This document shows positions 42,915-52,547 of a stretch of DNA of 64,000 nt, one piece after another. Numbering within the stretch: the first letter of the stretch is position 1; each line of letters opens with the position of its first letter. The notes beneath the pieces are model-generated. The model searched no databases and had not been told where the DNA came from. It worked only from the letters and a program-made list of their open reading frames with translations. Made by a program: the position numbers and the translations under genes. The stretch comes from an uncultured Bacteroidales bacterium (GTDB lineage: Bacteria > Bacteroidota > Bacteroidia > Bacteroidales > Muribaculaceae), in assembly GCA_902784675.1 (NCBI GenBank), contig CACZVR010000001.1:62001-126000 (forward strand), read 5' to 3'.

Positions 42915-43772
42915 TTATCCCAAATAGGCCTTGAGCAGTTTGCTCTTTTGACCCTTCAGGCGGCGAATGGCCTTTTCTTTGATCTGACGCACGCGCTCGC
43001 GCGTCAGGTCAAACTTGGCACCAATCTCCTCCAACGTCATCTCTTGACAGCCGATGCCGAAGAACATCTTCAGAATTTCACGCTCACGTTGACTGAGCTG
43101 GTCCAACGCACGGTTCACCTCCTTGGACAACGACTCCTGATTCAAGGTGGAGTCGGCCATGGGTGAATCGTTGTTGGGCAGCACGTCAAGCAGGCTGTTG
43201 TCCTCGCCCTCAACAAAGGGGGCGTCAACCGAGACGTGACGGCCTGAATACTTCATCGTGTCGCTGATCTTGTCAACGGGAATATCAAGACGTGATGCCA
43301 ATTCCTCGGCTGACGGACGACGCTCGTGCTCCTGCTCAAAACGGGACTGGGCCTTGCTGATCTTGTTGATCGAGCCCACCTGGTTGAGCGGGAGGCGAAC
43401 AATGCGGGACTGCTCGGCAAGCGCCTGGAGAATGGATTGACGAATCCACCAAACGGCATAGGAGATAAACTTGAAACCACGCGTCTCGTCGAATTTCTGC
43501 GCTGCCTTGATGAGGCCCAGATTACCTTCGTCGATCAAGTCGGGAAGACTCAATCCCTGGTTCTGATACTGCTTTGCGACAGAAACGACAAAACGCAAGT
43601 TGGCACTGACAAGTTTATCAAGTGCAGCTTGGTCGCCTTGGCGGATGCGCTGTGCCAACTCAACCTCCTCATCGACCGTAATCAATTCCTTGCGGCCGAT
43701 TTCCTGAAGGTATTTGTCAAGCGAAGCACTCTCGCGGTTAGTAATGGATTTTGTGATCTTTAGTTGCCTCAT
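42915..43772 (-). CDS. rpoD: Primary sigma factor RpoD (short Bacteroidetes type)
   Basis: 285 residues. Lacks the long region 1.1, as in the Bacteroidetes housekeeping sigma that reads TAnnTTTG promoters. Region 1.2 [14 protein letters not shown]; region 2 [32 protein letters not shown] and [16 protein letters not shown]; region 3 [14 protein letters not shown]; region 4 [15 protein letters not shown] and the helix-turn-helix [20 protein letters not shown]. Its own promoter is of the same type, which implies autoregulation. Confidence 0.98.
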   Translation of the reverse strand: MRQLKITKSITNRESASLDKYLQEIGRKELITVDEEVELAQRIRQGDQAALDKLVSANLRFVVSVAKQYQNQGLSLPDLIDEGNLGLIKAAQKFDETRGFKFISYAVWWIRQSILQALAEQSRIVRLPLNQVGSINKISKAQSRFEQEHERRPSAEELASRLDIPVDKISDTMKYSGRHVSVDAPFVEGEDNSLLDVLPNNDSPMADSTLNQESLSKEVNRALDQLSQREREILKMFFGIGCQEMTLEEIGAKFDLTRERVRQIKEKAIRRLKGQKSKLLKAYLG

Positions 43773-43797
43773 AGACTAAAAAAAGAGTTTAAGCGTG

Positions 43798-43828
43798 CAA
43801 AGGTACAACAATAATTGTGATATTCCAA
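43798..43828 (-). promoter_or_regulatory. Promoter of rpoD
   Basis: TTG (43826-43828), 20-base spacer, TACCTTTG (43798-43805) on the minus strand. Confidence 0.8.
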
Positions 43829-43869
43829 AATTATCTGCAAAAAATGTGCCAAAAATTTTTTTCTGGTGA

Positions 43870-43905
43870 AAAAACGGAGGGAGACATTGTGTTCCCTCCG
43901 TTTTT
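43870..43905. terminator. Terminator after the HtrA protease gene
   Basis: Perfect 13-bp stem (43870-43882/43893-43905) flanked by A5 and T5, so it works in both directions. Confidence 0.88.
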
Positions 43906-43940
43906 GTCATCGTGTCATGTGGGGTGTCAGCCCCGTGTCA

Positions 43941-45476
43941 TTAATCCTCGTCGTCGCTCAAGTCTACAGCATAGTAGACTTTCTTGCCGGTGGGGTAGAA
44001 GCCCGTGATAAACATCACCTTGTCGCTGTCGCCGCTGCGCATGATCTGGTTGTAAATGTTCTCCACATCTTCGCGTGAGTCAACAGGAATGTTGTTGATG
44101 TCGGTGATGATGAAGCCGTCACGGATGCCTGCATTCTTGAACTTGCCGGCCTTGATGCCGACAACTTTCAGACCCTTGGAGATGGCCAGGTCTTCCTTGT
44201 CTTCCTTGCTCAATTCGGTGAAAGCGCAACCCAGTGACATGACATCACTCTGCTTGGTCATCTTGGTGTTGCCCTGATCGTTCTTGAAGGTGACAGTCGT
44301 GTGGCGCAGCTTGTTGTCGCGGTAGTATTCCACCTCGGCCTTGTCGCCAGGGCGCAGTTTGTTCATCTCCTCTTGCATCTCGCCACTATCCTTGACACGA
44401 GCTCCGTTGAGTTTGACAATCACGTCACCCTCACGCAGGCCTGCCTCCATAGCGGCACTGCGGTCAGTGACCTTGGCAACATAGATGCCTTCGGTGGTGG
44501 CGGTGATTTTCTCTTCCTTGGCTTTCTCAGCAGTCAGCTCGGAGTATTGGATGCCCAAGACTGCGCGCTGTACGGTACCATATTGCTTAATATCGGTGAT
44601 GACTTTCTTCACAGTGTTGCTGGGTACTGCGAACGAGCAGCCACTGTAGTTTCCGGTCTGGGAGTAGATCATGGTGTTGATTCCGATGAGCTCTCCAGCA
44701 GTGTTCACCAATGCTCCACCCGAGTTGCCGGGATTGACGGCGGCATCGTGCTGGATAAAGGCCTTGATGCCATTGTTGTTATTGCCGTTGCTCTCGCTCA
44801 AGCCGCGGGCCTTGGCGCTGATGATACCGGCAGTAACGGTTGAGTTGAAGCCGAAGGGGTTGCCAACCGCAACACACCACTGGCCAACTTTGACGGCGTC
44901 GCTGTTGCCGAAGGTGATGGCATGAAGGTCCTTGGCGTTGATCTTGATGAGTGCAATGTCGGTTTTCTCGTCGGTGCCAATAACTGTAGCATTGAACTGG
45001 CGATTGTCATTGAGGGTGACCTCAAGCTTCTCGGCGTTGGCAATCACGTGGTTATTGGTCACGATATAACCGTCGGAGCTGATGATTACACCCGAACCCG
45101 AGCCCATGAGTTGCGGCTCGCTCTTCTGCTGCTGTTTGCGTTGGCGCTGTCCGTTTCCGCCACCGAAGCCAGGACCGAAGAAGAATTCAAACGGGTCAAT
45201 AAATTCGTTTTGGTAGCTCTGTGTGCCGTAGTTCTTGATGCTCACAACACAGTTGATGGTGTTTTCGGCCACATCGGTGAAGTCACGGCTCATGTCCACT
45301 GTTCTGGTCGTGGTTTTGACAAATCCGTCATTGGATGCGTTGCTCTCTTTGGTGAGAACGTATGTGTCGTTAATTACGCCTTTCTTTTGCAACTCGCTTG
45401 TTGCCATCATGGTAGCTGCCGATCCCAAGATTGACGCTGCCACGAGCATTGCTGCTAATTTCAAATTCTTTTTCAT
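43941..45476 (-). CDS. DegP/DegQ-type periplasmic serine protease
   Basis: 511 residues. N-terminal signal or anchor about 1-26. Trypsin-like domain with triad His143 (NNHVIANAEK), Asp173 (KTDIALIKIN) and Ser252 (NPGNSGGALVN), then two PDZ domains (first includes GLREGDVIVKLNGARV, second GIRDGFIITDINNIPV). Gln/Arg-rich low-complexity loop at 109-119 precedes the catalytic domain. Ends in Asp-Asp-Glu-Asp. Envelope protein quality control. Single gene with consensus promoter. Confidence 0.96.
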   Translation of the reverse strand: MKKNLKLAAMLVAASILGSAATMMATSELQKKGVINDTYVLTKESNASNDGFVKTTTRTVDMSRDFTDVAENTINCVVSIKNYGTQSYQNEFIDPFEFFFGPGFGGGNGQRQRKQQQKSEPQLMGSGSGVIISSDGYIVTNNHVIANAEKLEVTLNDNRQFNATVIGTDEKTDIALIKINAKDLHAITFGNSDAVKVGQWCVAVGNPFGFNSTVTAGIISAKARGLSESNGNNNNGIKAFIQHDAAVNPGNSGGALVNTAGELIGINTMIYSQTGNYSGCSFAVPSNTVKKVITDIKQYGTVQRAVLGIQYSELTAEKAKEEKITATTEGIYVAKVTDRSAAMEAGLREGDVIVKLNGARVKDSGEMQEEMNKLRPGDKAEVEYYRDNKLRHTTVTFKNDQGNTKMTKQSDVMSLGCAFTELSKEDKEDLAISKGLKVVGIKAGKFKNAGIRDGFIITDINNIPVDSREDVENIYNQIMRSGDSDKVMFITGFYPTGKKVYYAVDLSDDED

Positions 45477-45550
45477 GTGTTCTTTTATTGTTAAATTATG
45501 ATTGATATTTAATTTTTCAAATGTTAAATTTAACTTTTCAAATAGTGTGC

Positions 45551-45580
45551 CAAAAATACAATGAAAAAAGATAACTGCAA
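45551..45580 (-). promoter_or_regulatory. Promoter of the HtrA protease gene
   Basis: TTG (45578-45580), 19-base spacer, TATTTTTG (45551-45558) on the minus strand. About 75 bases of AT-rich leader follow. Confidence 0.75.
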
Positions 45581-45701
45581 TATTTCAGCGTTAGTTTTTA
45601 AAAATAATTAATAGCATCAACGATTGTTTTTAATTTGTTTTGCATTGAATAATGATGAGATAACATTTAATGACATATTGTCATGACCCAAATAATGATT
45701 G

Positions 45702-45736
45702 CTCCCGCGTGAGAGCGGCGATTTCTCATGCGGGAG
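45702..45736 (-). terminator. Terminator after folC
   Basis: 12-base arms 45702-45713/45725-45736 with one wobble; the T-tract on the minus strand is weak. Confidence 0.65.
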
Positions 45737-45762
45737 TGGTATTTCAAAAAGGGTGATGGGGG

Positions 45763-47082
45763 TTACTTATCGTAACCCAAGTGTGTGAGCAACTCAGCCA
45801 GGACATACATGCTGCCGCCCACATAGACAATATCTTCGGGTGCAGCATTCGACAACGCTGCAGCATAGGCGTCGGCCACATTATTATATATAATACCCTT
45901 AATGCCGTTTTGTGCAGCGATTTGCTGCAATGATTCAACAGTCATCGTGCGGGATGTTTGTGCCTGGGTGAAATAGTAATTGGCTGTCTTGGGCATCATC
46001 TTGAGCATCGTTGCCACGTCTTTATCGCCCATGAAGCCAAGCACCATGTGCAATCGTTTGTGATTTCCCGCTTGCAGTTGTTTCATTGCCTGCTGCATGC
46101 CAGGAGGATTATGCGCCGAGTCACAGATGGCTAGGGGCTTGTCGTTAAGTTTCATCCATCTTCCCATCAGTCCAGTGTTCTCAACGACATGAGCAAAGCC
46201 GTCATGCACTGCTTTGTCACTGATTTGGAAATCAAGGTCTCTGAGTATATCGATAGCCGTTAGCACAGTGTTTGCATTCTCTACCTGATAATCTCCAGTG
46301 AGTTCATAGTCGAGTGTGCCATAATTCTTGGTTGTTAAGCGCAATGAGTCGATGCAGTGTTTAGCTGTAGTGACTTCGGGCGAGTCTTCGGCAAAACTGA
46401 TTTCGGCTGAATGCTTTTGGGCCACTTGGTTCATCACTTCCCTGACGATGCCGTCGGCATGGCCGACTACCACAGGATGTCCTTGCTTGATGATGCCGGC
46501 TTTCTCATGAGCGATTTCCTCAAGCGTGTTTCCCAAGAACTGTTGATGCTCCAGTCCGATGTTGGTGATGATACTTAAATCGGGTGTGATAATGTTGGAA
46601 CTGTCAAGTCGTCCCCCCAATCCGGTTTCGATGACCGCCACATCAACTTTGCGCCAAGCAAAGTAATCAAATGCCATGATGGTGACCAGTTCAAAGAACG
46701 AAGGTTCCATCGTCTGGATATTCTTCTTGCGGTAGTCAGCAACCCATTTCATCACATAGTTGCGGCTCACCTTGCGTCCGTTCACCCTGATGCGCTCCCT
46801 GAAGTCCACCAGATGGGGCGACGTGAATAAGCCCACGCGGTAGCCACACTGCTGCAGGACAGCAGCCAATGTATGAGCTGTGGATCCTTTGCCGTTGGTT
46901 CCCGCAATGTGGATGATGCGGTAATGCCGATGGGGAGAATCATACAGCTTGTCAAGGGCGATAGTGACATCAAGCCCCGGCTTGTAGCCTTTAGCTCCTT
47001 CGCGCTCAAAGGCTGGGCGTTGATTAAACAAATAATCCAAAGATTGCGCCCACGAGCGCGCTAATACTTTTTTTCTCGGCAT
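45763..47082 (-). CDS. folC: Folylpolyglutamate synthase / dihydrofolate synthase
   Basis: Adds glutamate to dihydropteroate and folates. 439 residues from the ATG at 47080-47082 (MPRKKVLARSWAQSLDYLF); a second ATG 17 codons earlier (47133) is possible. ATP loop IHIAGTNGKGSTAHTLAAVL, then FTSPHLVDFRERIRVNG, VIETGLGGRLDSSNII and GLEHQQFLGNTLEEIAHEKAGI, typical of Mur-ligase-like FolC. Lies directly downstream of rnpB and has no promoter motif of its own in the short gap, so read-through from rnpB is plausible. Confidence 0.96.
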   Translation of the reverse strand: MPRKKVLARSWAQSLDYLFNQRPAFEREGAKGYKPGLDVTIALDKLYDSPHRHYRIIHIAGTNGKGSTAHTLAAVLQQCGYRVGLFTSPHLVDFRERIRVNGRKVSRNYVMKWVADYRKKNIQTMEPSFFELVTIMAFDYFAWRKVDVAVIETGLGGRLDSSNIITPDLSIITNIGLEHQQFLGNTLEEIAHEKAGIIKQGHPVVVGHADGIVREVMNQVAQKHSAEISFAEDSPEVTTAKHCIDSLRLTTKNYGTLDYELTGDYQVENANTVLTAIDILRDLDFQISDKAVHDGFAHVVENTGLMGRWMKLNDKPLAICDSAHNPPGMQQAMKQLQAGNHKRLHMVLGFMGDKDVATMLKMMPKTANYYFTQAQTSRTMTVESLQQIAAQNGIKGIIYNNVADAYAAALSNAAPEDIVYVGGSMYVLAELLTHLGYDK

Positions 47083-47156
47083 GATTGTATTGATGGTTTG
47101 GTTCTCGACAATGGCGCACCGTGTCCTTGACATGGGGCCAGTTGATAATAAAAAAA

Positions 47157-47525
47157 CAGTATGGCTGTAAGCCGGGTTATGTGCCTGCCCAAAGGCAGGT
47201 GCCTGTCATTTATCTGTCCTGCACATTGCTGTGCCGGTATAGCGTTCTACCCCCCGACAATGGACGAGCAGCCCTTAGATGCCGGTATACATGAACTTGC
47301 AACTCACAGGTGGTGCGGCACACTGTGTCACCACAATGCCCGGTGGGCTCTTACCCCGCCTTTTCACCCTTACCGCTTGCGCGGCGGTCATTTTCTGTCA
47401 CCTTAACCCTACGATCACCCGCAGCTTCCCGTTAAGAAATGTGATGCTCTGTGTTGCCCGGACTTTCCTCTCGCAACCATGTGATGTTAACGAGCGACAA
47501 GCCGCCATACTGTTTATGAAATCTT
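47157..47525 (-). ncRNA. rnpB: RNase P RNA
   Basis: Catalytic RNA that trims tRNA 5' ends. On the minus strand the universal core gagaggaaagtccgggc is at 47456-47472 near the 5' end. ACAGAAA with a CCGCC context, AAGAGCCCACCGG and the 3' element acataacccggcttac follow in order. The ends pair as P1 (agtatggc / gccatact). A T6 run follows the 3' end at 47151-47156. The exact 5' end is uncertain within about 12 bases. Type A bacterial layout, about 360 nt. Confidence 0.95.
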
Positions 47526-47534
47526 TCGGGACGA

Positions 47535-47566
47535 CAAAAGTAGATGATTTCACCCGTTTGTGCAAA
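47535..47566 (-). promoter_or_regulatory. Promoter of rnpB
   Basis: TTTG (47563-47566), 20-base spacer, TACTTTTG (47535-47542) on the minus strand. Confidence 0.8.
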
Positions 47567-47681
47567 TGTTTTGCCACTTTTACCTTTTCTCGTGCCCTCA
47601 TTGATTGGACGAATCATGCGTTATTTGCAATATGGACATGTTTTTGACGTTATCAATGTATACTGTGTAGACGAAAATGAT

Positions 47682-49400
47682 ATGGCAAAAATCGATAGAT
47701 TTTCATTCAATACTGTAGTTGCGCGTTTTGGTCAGAGTTTCAAGCGTTTCCCCGTAGCAATGTTGTTCGTCATCTTCTTGACGGGATATCTTGTTTATCT
47801 TAATCACGGTGGCCGAGTCAAGTTTACTGGCCATGATATGGACTTTTTCCTTGTGTTCTATCCTGCAACGGGTGCTGTGTTGGCGATTGCCTTGTCACTG
47901 CTGACCGAAGACTTCAAGAGCAAGTTGGCTGCTTTCGTCACCCAAGTGGCAGCACATTCGATATGGCTTTTCGTCTCGTTGTATTTGGCACGCTTTGACC
48001 GTTTCTCCTTGCCGCAACTGATTGCAGTTTGTGCTACAGTAGTAGCCATGAGCCTTGCGGTATTTCTCATCAGTTTTTACCGCCGTGGCCAGGATGTGCC
48101 GTTCTGGAATTTCTCTATACGCACGCTACTTGGGTTGATTGTCGCCATGTTCATCGGTGGTGTGTTGACACTGGGGTTGTTCGCGTTACTTGAGTCATTG
48201 AAACTGCTTTTTGACATGGTGATCCGTGATACGAGCTACGGCGATATCGCTGCAGTGTGCATGACTTTTCTGGCACCCACATTGTTCATGAACTTAATAC
48301 CCCAAGGCGAGAACAAGCGCCTCACCGAAGCCCCGGAATTCTCGGGTTTTGCCAAGGGCGTCGTGCAATATCTGTTTTTGCCACTATTGGGGTTATATAT
48401 GATTACGTTGTATGCCTATGGCGCCATGATTCTGCTGCGCTGGTCTCTGCCAGTTGGTGGCGTGAGTTACCTGGTCACTGGCAGTATGGTGCTCATGGTA
48501 TTGCTCATCTACATCACTTATCCTGTTCAGCATCAGGAGGGCAACAAGCTGTTCAAATATGTGACGCGATGGCTACCCGTGGTGATGTTACCCCTGTTGG
48601 CATTGATGACTGTAGCAATAGGTCGTCGCCTGGCTGACTATGGCATTACCGTGAGCCGCCTCTATCTGCTGGTGTTCAATCTGTGGTGCTATGCAGTGTG
48701 CTTATGGCTCATTTTCACACGCAACAAGCGCATCTGGATTATCCCGGCCTCATTCGCCCTTATTCTGTTCCTTATCTCGGTGGGTCCTCAGAGCATCGCT
48801 AATGTGACACGCCGACAGTTGTTGAAAGAGGCCCAAATCGCTTTCGCTTATTCGGGTATCAAGTCCTTCCCGCTCTCTGGTGATCAGTATGAACAGTGGC
48901 TAAAGAAGGCCGACTCAAAGGTGGCTAAGGCTATCGATTCCAAGCTATACTATTTGAATCGAGACTTCGGTTACCAATCTGTGAAAGACCTTGTGGCAAA
49001 AGATGCGATTACTGGCCGCTACGCTTCACAAGAGGATGAAAGCGGTAACGTGCGTCCCGTAAGTCAGAATTTTGCTAATTATGATATGATCAAGAACCAG
49101 GCCGTTCCTCAGGGCTACAACTCAATGACTGTTGTCAAGTGTGGCGATGAATGTATCGAAAAGGTGGATGGTGACAGATTGACGATTGTGGTGAATGACG
49201 GCAATCATGTCGCTCATCGGTTTGAGATTAACGTTAAGCAGCTGGCTAAGTGGGACGAGAACAGGAATGACAACGAGGAAACCCAGCCGCTTGTGCTCAA
49301 TAATGAAGAAGCCTTGTTGGTGTTCAACGATTTTTACATCAATGTTTTCACAAACGGCAGCGGATACATCAACTGCACGGCTATCTTGTTCACCAATTAG
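47682..49400 (+). CDS. DUF4153 family multi-pass membrane protein
   Basis: 572 residues from the ATG at 47682 (MAKIDRFSFNTVVARF). The frame is open 46 codons more, across the rnpB promoter region, so that extension is rejected. About ten to eleven membrane helices in residues 25-410, then a soluble C-terminal domain (about 410-572) with HVAHRFEINVKQLAKW. DUF4153 proteins are conserved in Bacteroidetes; function unknown. No exact TAnnTTTG in front. Confidence 0.85.
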   Translation: MAKIDRFSFNTVVARFGQSFKRFPVAMLFVIFLTGYLVYLNHGGRVKFTGHDMDFFLVFYPATGAVLAIALSLLTEDFKSKLAAFVTQVAAHSIWLFVSLYLARFDRFSLPQLIAVCATVVAMSLAVFLISFYRRGQDVPFWNFSIRTLLGLIVAMFIGGVLTLGLFALLESLKLLFDMVIRDTSYGDIAAVCMTFLAPTLFMNLIPQGENKRLTEAPEFSGFAKGVVQYLFLPLLGLYMITLYAYGAMILLRWSLPVGGVSYLVTGSMVLMVLLIYITYPVQHQEGNKLFKYVTRWLPVVMLPLLALMTVAIGRRLADYGITVSRLYLLVFNLWCYAVCLWLIFTRNKRIWIIPASFALILFLISVGPQSIANVTRRQLLKEAQIAFAYSGIKSFPLSGDQYEQWLKKADSKVAKAIDSKLYYLNRDFGYQSVKDLVAKDAITGRYASQEDESGNVRPVSQNFANYDMIKNQAVPQGYNSMTVVKCGDECIEKVDGDRLTIVVNDGNHVAHRFEINVKQLAKWDENRNDNEETQPLVLNNEEALLVFNDFYINVFTNGSGYINCTAILFTN

Positions 49401-49423
49401 GTGTAAAAAACGCAGAAACTAAT

Positions 49424-49462
49424 TGGCCCAAAAAATCAGTTGTTAAAAACTTTTTTCGGGCC
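49424..49462 (+). terminator. Terminator after the DUF4153 gene
   Basis: tggccc/gggcca stem extended by A6/T6 pairing, followed by T-runs. Confidence 0.75.
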
Positions 49463-49491
49463 ATTTTTGTTTTTGTTACCGTTATTGGCGG

Positions 49492-49499
49492 TAACTTTG
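49492..49499 (+). promoter_or_regulatory. Promoter -7 element of the large secreted protein
   Basis: TAACTTTG, 25 bases before the ATG at 49525. Confidence 0.72.
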
Positions 49500-49524
49500 T
49501 AGCAGAAATAATTAATGTGTGCAA

Positions 49525-51504
49525 ATGAACCGTTTTATCCCGATCTTTTTGATGGCCTTCTGGGCCTTTTTCTCATTACAGGCAGCCGAGGTGACCTTTG
49601 ATTTCTCGACAGCCGATGGTATTACAACAATGGGCTATGCCGTGCCCGAACAAAGTGCAGGAACCAACCTTGTGGATGCTGGTCCCAAGACTGTGAATGG
49701 AGTGACACTGTCGGCAACCGATGGTGCCACACCGACGCGTATTTGGAACTCACAAGGCAGTTTCACGCTGCGCATCTACGTTGACGGCACCATCACTTTC
49801 TCAGTAGCTGAGGGCAGTATCACGGGCATCACTGTCAATGCCGCCAACACGTCAAACTTTGACCTGTTGGCCGACGTTGGCGACTACGCTGTGAATGGTG
49901 CTATCGGCACTTGGACAGGTAACGCCTCGTCGGTGACATTCAACCACTACGGCACAAAAAACGCTCAAGTGGCGAGCATTGTAGTCACAACCAGTAGTGA
50001 AGGCCCTGATGATCCCGACCCCGAAGATCCTATCGACCCGAATATCTTCAAACTGGATTCACTCCAACATCTGGCAGCGTTAGAGGACGGTACGCCCTTC
50101 CAATTCACTAGCGATGTATATGTCAACTACCAGTGGAATGACCACCTTTGGGTGATGCAACTCGATGAAGAGGGTGAGGCCTTTGCCGGCATGATCTATG
50201 GCGACACGGGCAAGCAATATCCCTTGGGTGCTGTTATTCCTGCTGGATGGACAGGTGTGAAAAATACCTTCAGGGGCCAGGTTGAAGCAGCCGAACCCGC
50301 TCATTTCGGCAATCCCAAGACCATCCTTGACGAGGAGTATTACTCGGCATTCGATGTGACGGGCTATTTGAGTTATATTGCTGACCCCGATGAAGGCTGG
50401 CAGAACTACAAAGTGCGCATGGATGGCATCCGCTTGGGTGAAATTAACGCGCATGGCAATTTCATGATGACCAGCAATGAAACCGATGAAGACGGCATGT
50501 CATTCGAGGCATCGATGGCTGGCTTCAACAAATTCGGCATTGACTACCCCGAAGTGGATCCTACCGAGGTCTATTCAGTCGAAGGCATGGTCGTTGTTTA
50601 TAACGACATCATGGAGCTTTATCCCATTACAATCACCTCCGACCCTGGTACCCGTTTGTGGAAGGTGATTTATGAGGGAGAGGATGGCAACCAGTACAAG
50701 CTGAATGACACACTCTATGTGGCTGCTACTGTTGACACCGAAGCCGCTAAACTCGTTTTTGTGACAGACAATGTCGACGAAATCTACTATGACACCTATA
50801 TCGATTGGGGCTTTGCCGAGTGGATGGACTGGTATCCTGATTGGATTGCGTTGGACTGCTCAAATAATGCAGAATTCTTCAATGCCTTCGCCCAAGCCGA
50901 AGTGCTTAAACCTGGCACTGTCAAGGGTGAGTTGGTTGACCGCAACACCAATCCGCGTCTGGTGCTGAATAGTGCCCCCGTCGCTCTTGATGATGCCGAA
51001 TTGCCCACACTCACAATGTTCAAGTATGATTTGGACACTGATTACATCGCCGCTTTGGGTAATGAGGTGGGACAGGCAGTCGGTTACTTCCGTTACATTG
51101 ATGGTAAGCCTTGCCTGTGCAGCGACCTGGACACGGTGGTTGTGAAGCTCAACTTTGACTATTCTCCTGAATTGGAGGCCAAAATGGCCGAAAATGAAGG
51201 CTTCAAGTATGGTTTGCTTTGTGCCTTCACAATTGACGAGGCGTGGGAAGAAAACACAGTTGAGGCACCCATGAGTCGCATTCACGTGACCGACGAGGAT
51301 TATTACACCAACTACACGCTCTATCCGTTGGCGATACTTTCGACCTCTTCTGTTGACGAAATCATCGAGGGCAAGCAGGTTGTTGATGTGAAATACGTCA
51401 GCCCCACTGGTGTGATGAGTGAAAAGCCGCAAAATGGTGTGAACATCGTCGTCACCACACACAGTGACGGCTCAAGCACCGCAGTCAAGAGAATCGTGAA
51501 ATAA
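49525..51504 (+). CDS. Large secreted protein with C-terminal sorting-like tail
   Basis: 659 residues. Signal peptide about 1-20 (MNRFIPIFLMAFWAFFSLQA). Residues about 22-155 form a beta-sandwich-like module (EVTFDFSTADG ... SIVVTTSS), then an Asp/Pro linker (GPDDPDPEDPIDPN, about 156-170). A long acidic body follows, and a tail of about 50 residues ends NIVVTTHSDGSSTAVKRIVK. The last segment (GVNIVVTTHSDGSS...K) resembles C-terminal signals of the type IX secretion system and of similar Bacteroidales surface proteins; that reading is inference. No enzyme motif was recognised. Starts at the ATG two codons after a GTG. Confidence 0.7.
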   Translation: MNRFIPIFLMAFWAFFSLQAAEVTFDFSTADGITTMGYAVPEQSAGTNLVDAGPKTVNGVTLSATDGATPTRIWNSQGSFTLRIYVDGTITFSVAEGSITGITVNAANTSNFDLLADVGDYAVNGAIGTWTGNASSVTFNHYGTKNAQVASIVVTTSSEGPDDPDPEDPIDPNIFKLDSLQHLAALEDGTPFQFTSDVYVNYQWNDHLWVMQLDEEGEAFAGMIYGDTGKQYPLGAVIPAGWTGVKNTFRGQVEAAEPAHFGNPKTILDEEYYSAFDVTGYLSYIADPDEGWQNYKVRMDGIRLGEINAHGNFMMTSNETDEDGMSFEASMAGFNKFGIDYPEVDPTEVYSVEGMVVVYNDIMELYPITITSDPGTRLWKVIYEGEDGNQYKLNDTLYVAATVDTEAAKLVFVTDNVDEIYYDTYIDWGFAEWMDWYPDWIALDCSNNAEFFNAFAQAEVLKPGTVKGELVDRNTNPRLVLNSAPVALDDAELPTLTMFKYDLDTDYIAALGNEVGQAVGYFRYIDGKPCLCSDLDTVVVKLNFDYSPELEAKMAENEGFKYGLLCAFTIDEAWEENTVEAPMSRIHVTDEDYYTNYTLYPLAILSTSSVDEIIEGKQVVDVKYVSPTGVMSEKPQNGVNIVVTTHSDGSSTAVKRIVK

Positions 51505-51524
51505 TAACCTTTATTCAATACGTG

Positions 51525-51561
51525 AAAAAGTGCCTCAAGGGTTTGCCTTGAGGTGCTTTTT
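51525..51561. terminator. Bidirectional terminator
   Basis: 16-base arms 51525-51540/51546-51561 with two G-U pairs, A-run and T-run at the ends. Confidence 0.85.
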
Positions 51562-51583
51562 GATTTAGAATAGATGTTATATG

Positions 51584-52474
51584 TTATTTGCGTTTGAATT
51601 TCTCGGCGATAATGACGCCAGCCATGATGAGTGCGCATCCAAGATAAGCGATAAGAGTGGGGTGCTCACCAAACCAAATGGCTGCTGCGATAATCGAGAC
51701 AACAGGGCTCCAGTAGATGTAGTTGCTGGCCCTGACTGCGCCGATGCGTTTAACCGTAATGCCCCAAACAAAATAGGCCGCCATCGAGCAGATAAGTCCC
51801 AAATAAATCAGATTACCCCATACAACCGGCTGGCACATTGCCGACCAGTCAATTTCAGATGGCTGCAGGAACAAGAAAGGTATCGCTGTCAGCAGACCAT
51901 AGAAAAATGATTTACGGGTGATAAACAGTGTGGTGTAACTGCGGTTCAGTTTCTTGAGTACCATGCAATAAATGGCCCAAACCAGAGCTGCAAGCATCGC
52001 CAAAAGGTCTCCTAGGATACTATCTCCCCACACTAAACCGTCGCGCAACGCCAGAACTGTTGAGCCGATAAAGGCGATGACCATGCCCAATCCCATGAGT
52101 GGCGTGATGCGTTCGTCACGGTAAAAGATGGCACCTAACAGTGCGGTGAGCAAGGGGGCGATGCAAATGATGATGGAAACATCGCTGATAAGCGTCAGCT
52201 TGATGGCAGTGTTCTCGGCGATAAAATAGGCCGAGCCGCCCATTACGCCACATATCAAGAAAAGCAGTTCATCCTTGATACTATTGAACTGCATCTTGAA
52301 CCGAGTGGCCACTAGCAACGCCAGATAAGCTATGGTGAATCTGGCGACAAAAATCTCGGTGGGGTTTAACCCTGCATTTAACAGCACACGGGTGTTGAGG
52401 AACGAGATGCCCCACACAATTATCATGGCTGCTGCAGCCACATGATACCAGAAATCGCTTTTTGATTGTCCCAT
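51584..52474 (-). CDS. EamA (DMT) family transporter
   Basis: 296 residues, ten membrane helices in two EamA repeats. Examples are VAAAAMIIVWGISFLNTRVLL at the start and ANYIYWSPVVSIIAAAIWFG near the end; the N-terminal helix carries the family WG-F motif. Drug/metabolite superfamily exporter; substrate unknown. Lys/Arg tail KFKRK inside. Single gene with a leader of only a few bases after the -7 element. Confidence 0.92.
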   Translation of the reverse strand: MGQSKSDFWYHVAAAAMIIVWGISFLNTRVLLNAGLNPTEIFVARFTIAYLALLVATRFKMQFNSIKDELLFLICGVMGGSAYFIAENTAIKLTLISDVSIIICIAPLLTALLGAIFYRDERITPLMGLGMVIAFIGSTVLALRDGLVWGDSILGDLLAMLAALVWAIYCMVLKKLNRSYTTLFITRKSFFYGLLTAIPFLFLQPSEIDWSAMCQPVVWGNLIYLGLICSMAAYFVWGITVKRIGAVRASNYIYWSPVVSIIAAAIWFGEHPTLIAYLGCALIMAGVIIAEKFKRK

Positions 52475-52487
52475 ATGAAATATGGTG

Positions 52488-52495
52488 CAAAAGTA
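52488..52495 (-). promoter_or_regulatory. Promoter -7 element of the DMT gene
   Basis: TACTTTTG on the minus strand, 13 bases before the ATG, implying a 5' leader of under ten bases. Confidence 0.7.
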
Positions 52496-52547
52496 GTGCT
52501 TTTTCTGCTTTTCAGCCTAATGGATGGATGGTTTTTCTTTGTGAGGT

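Noticed and set aside
45670..45684. Palindrome atgacatattgtcat downstream of folC
   Set aside because: Six-base arms in AT-rich DNA at the 3' end of a transcript; chance is sufficient.
47161..47647. Two plus-strand frames of about 80-120 codons and short minus-strand frames
   Set aside because: They lie across RNase P RNA and its promoter.
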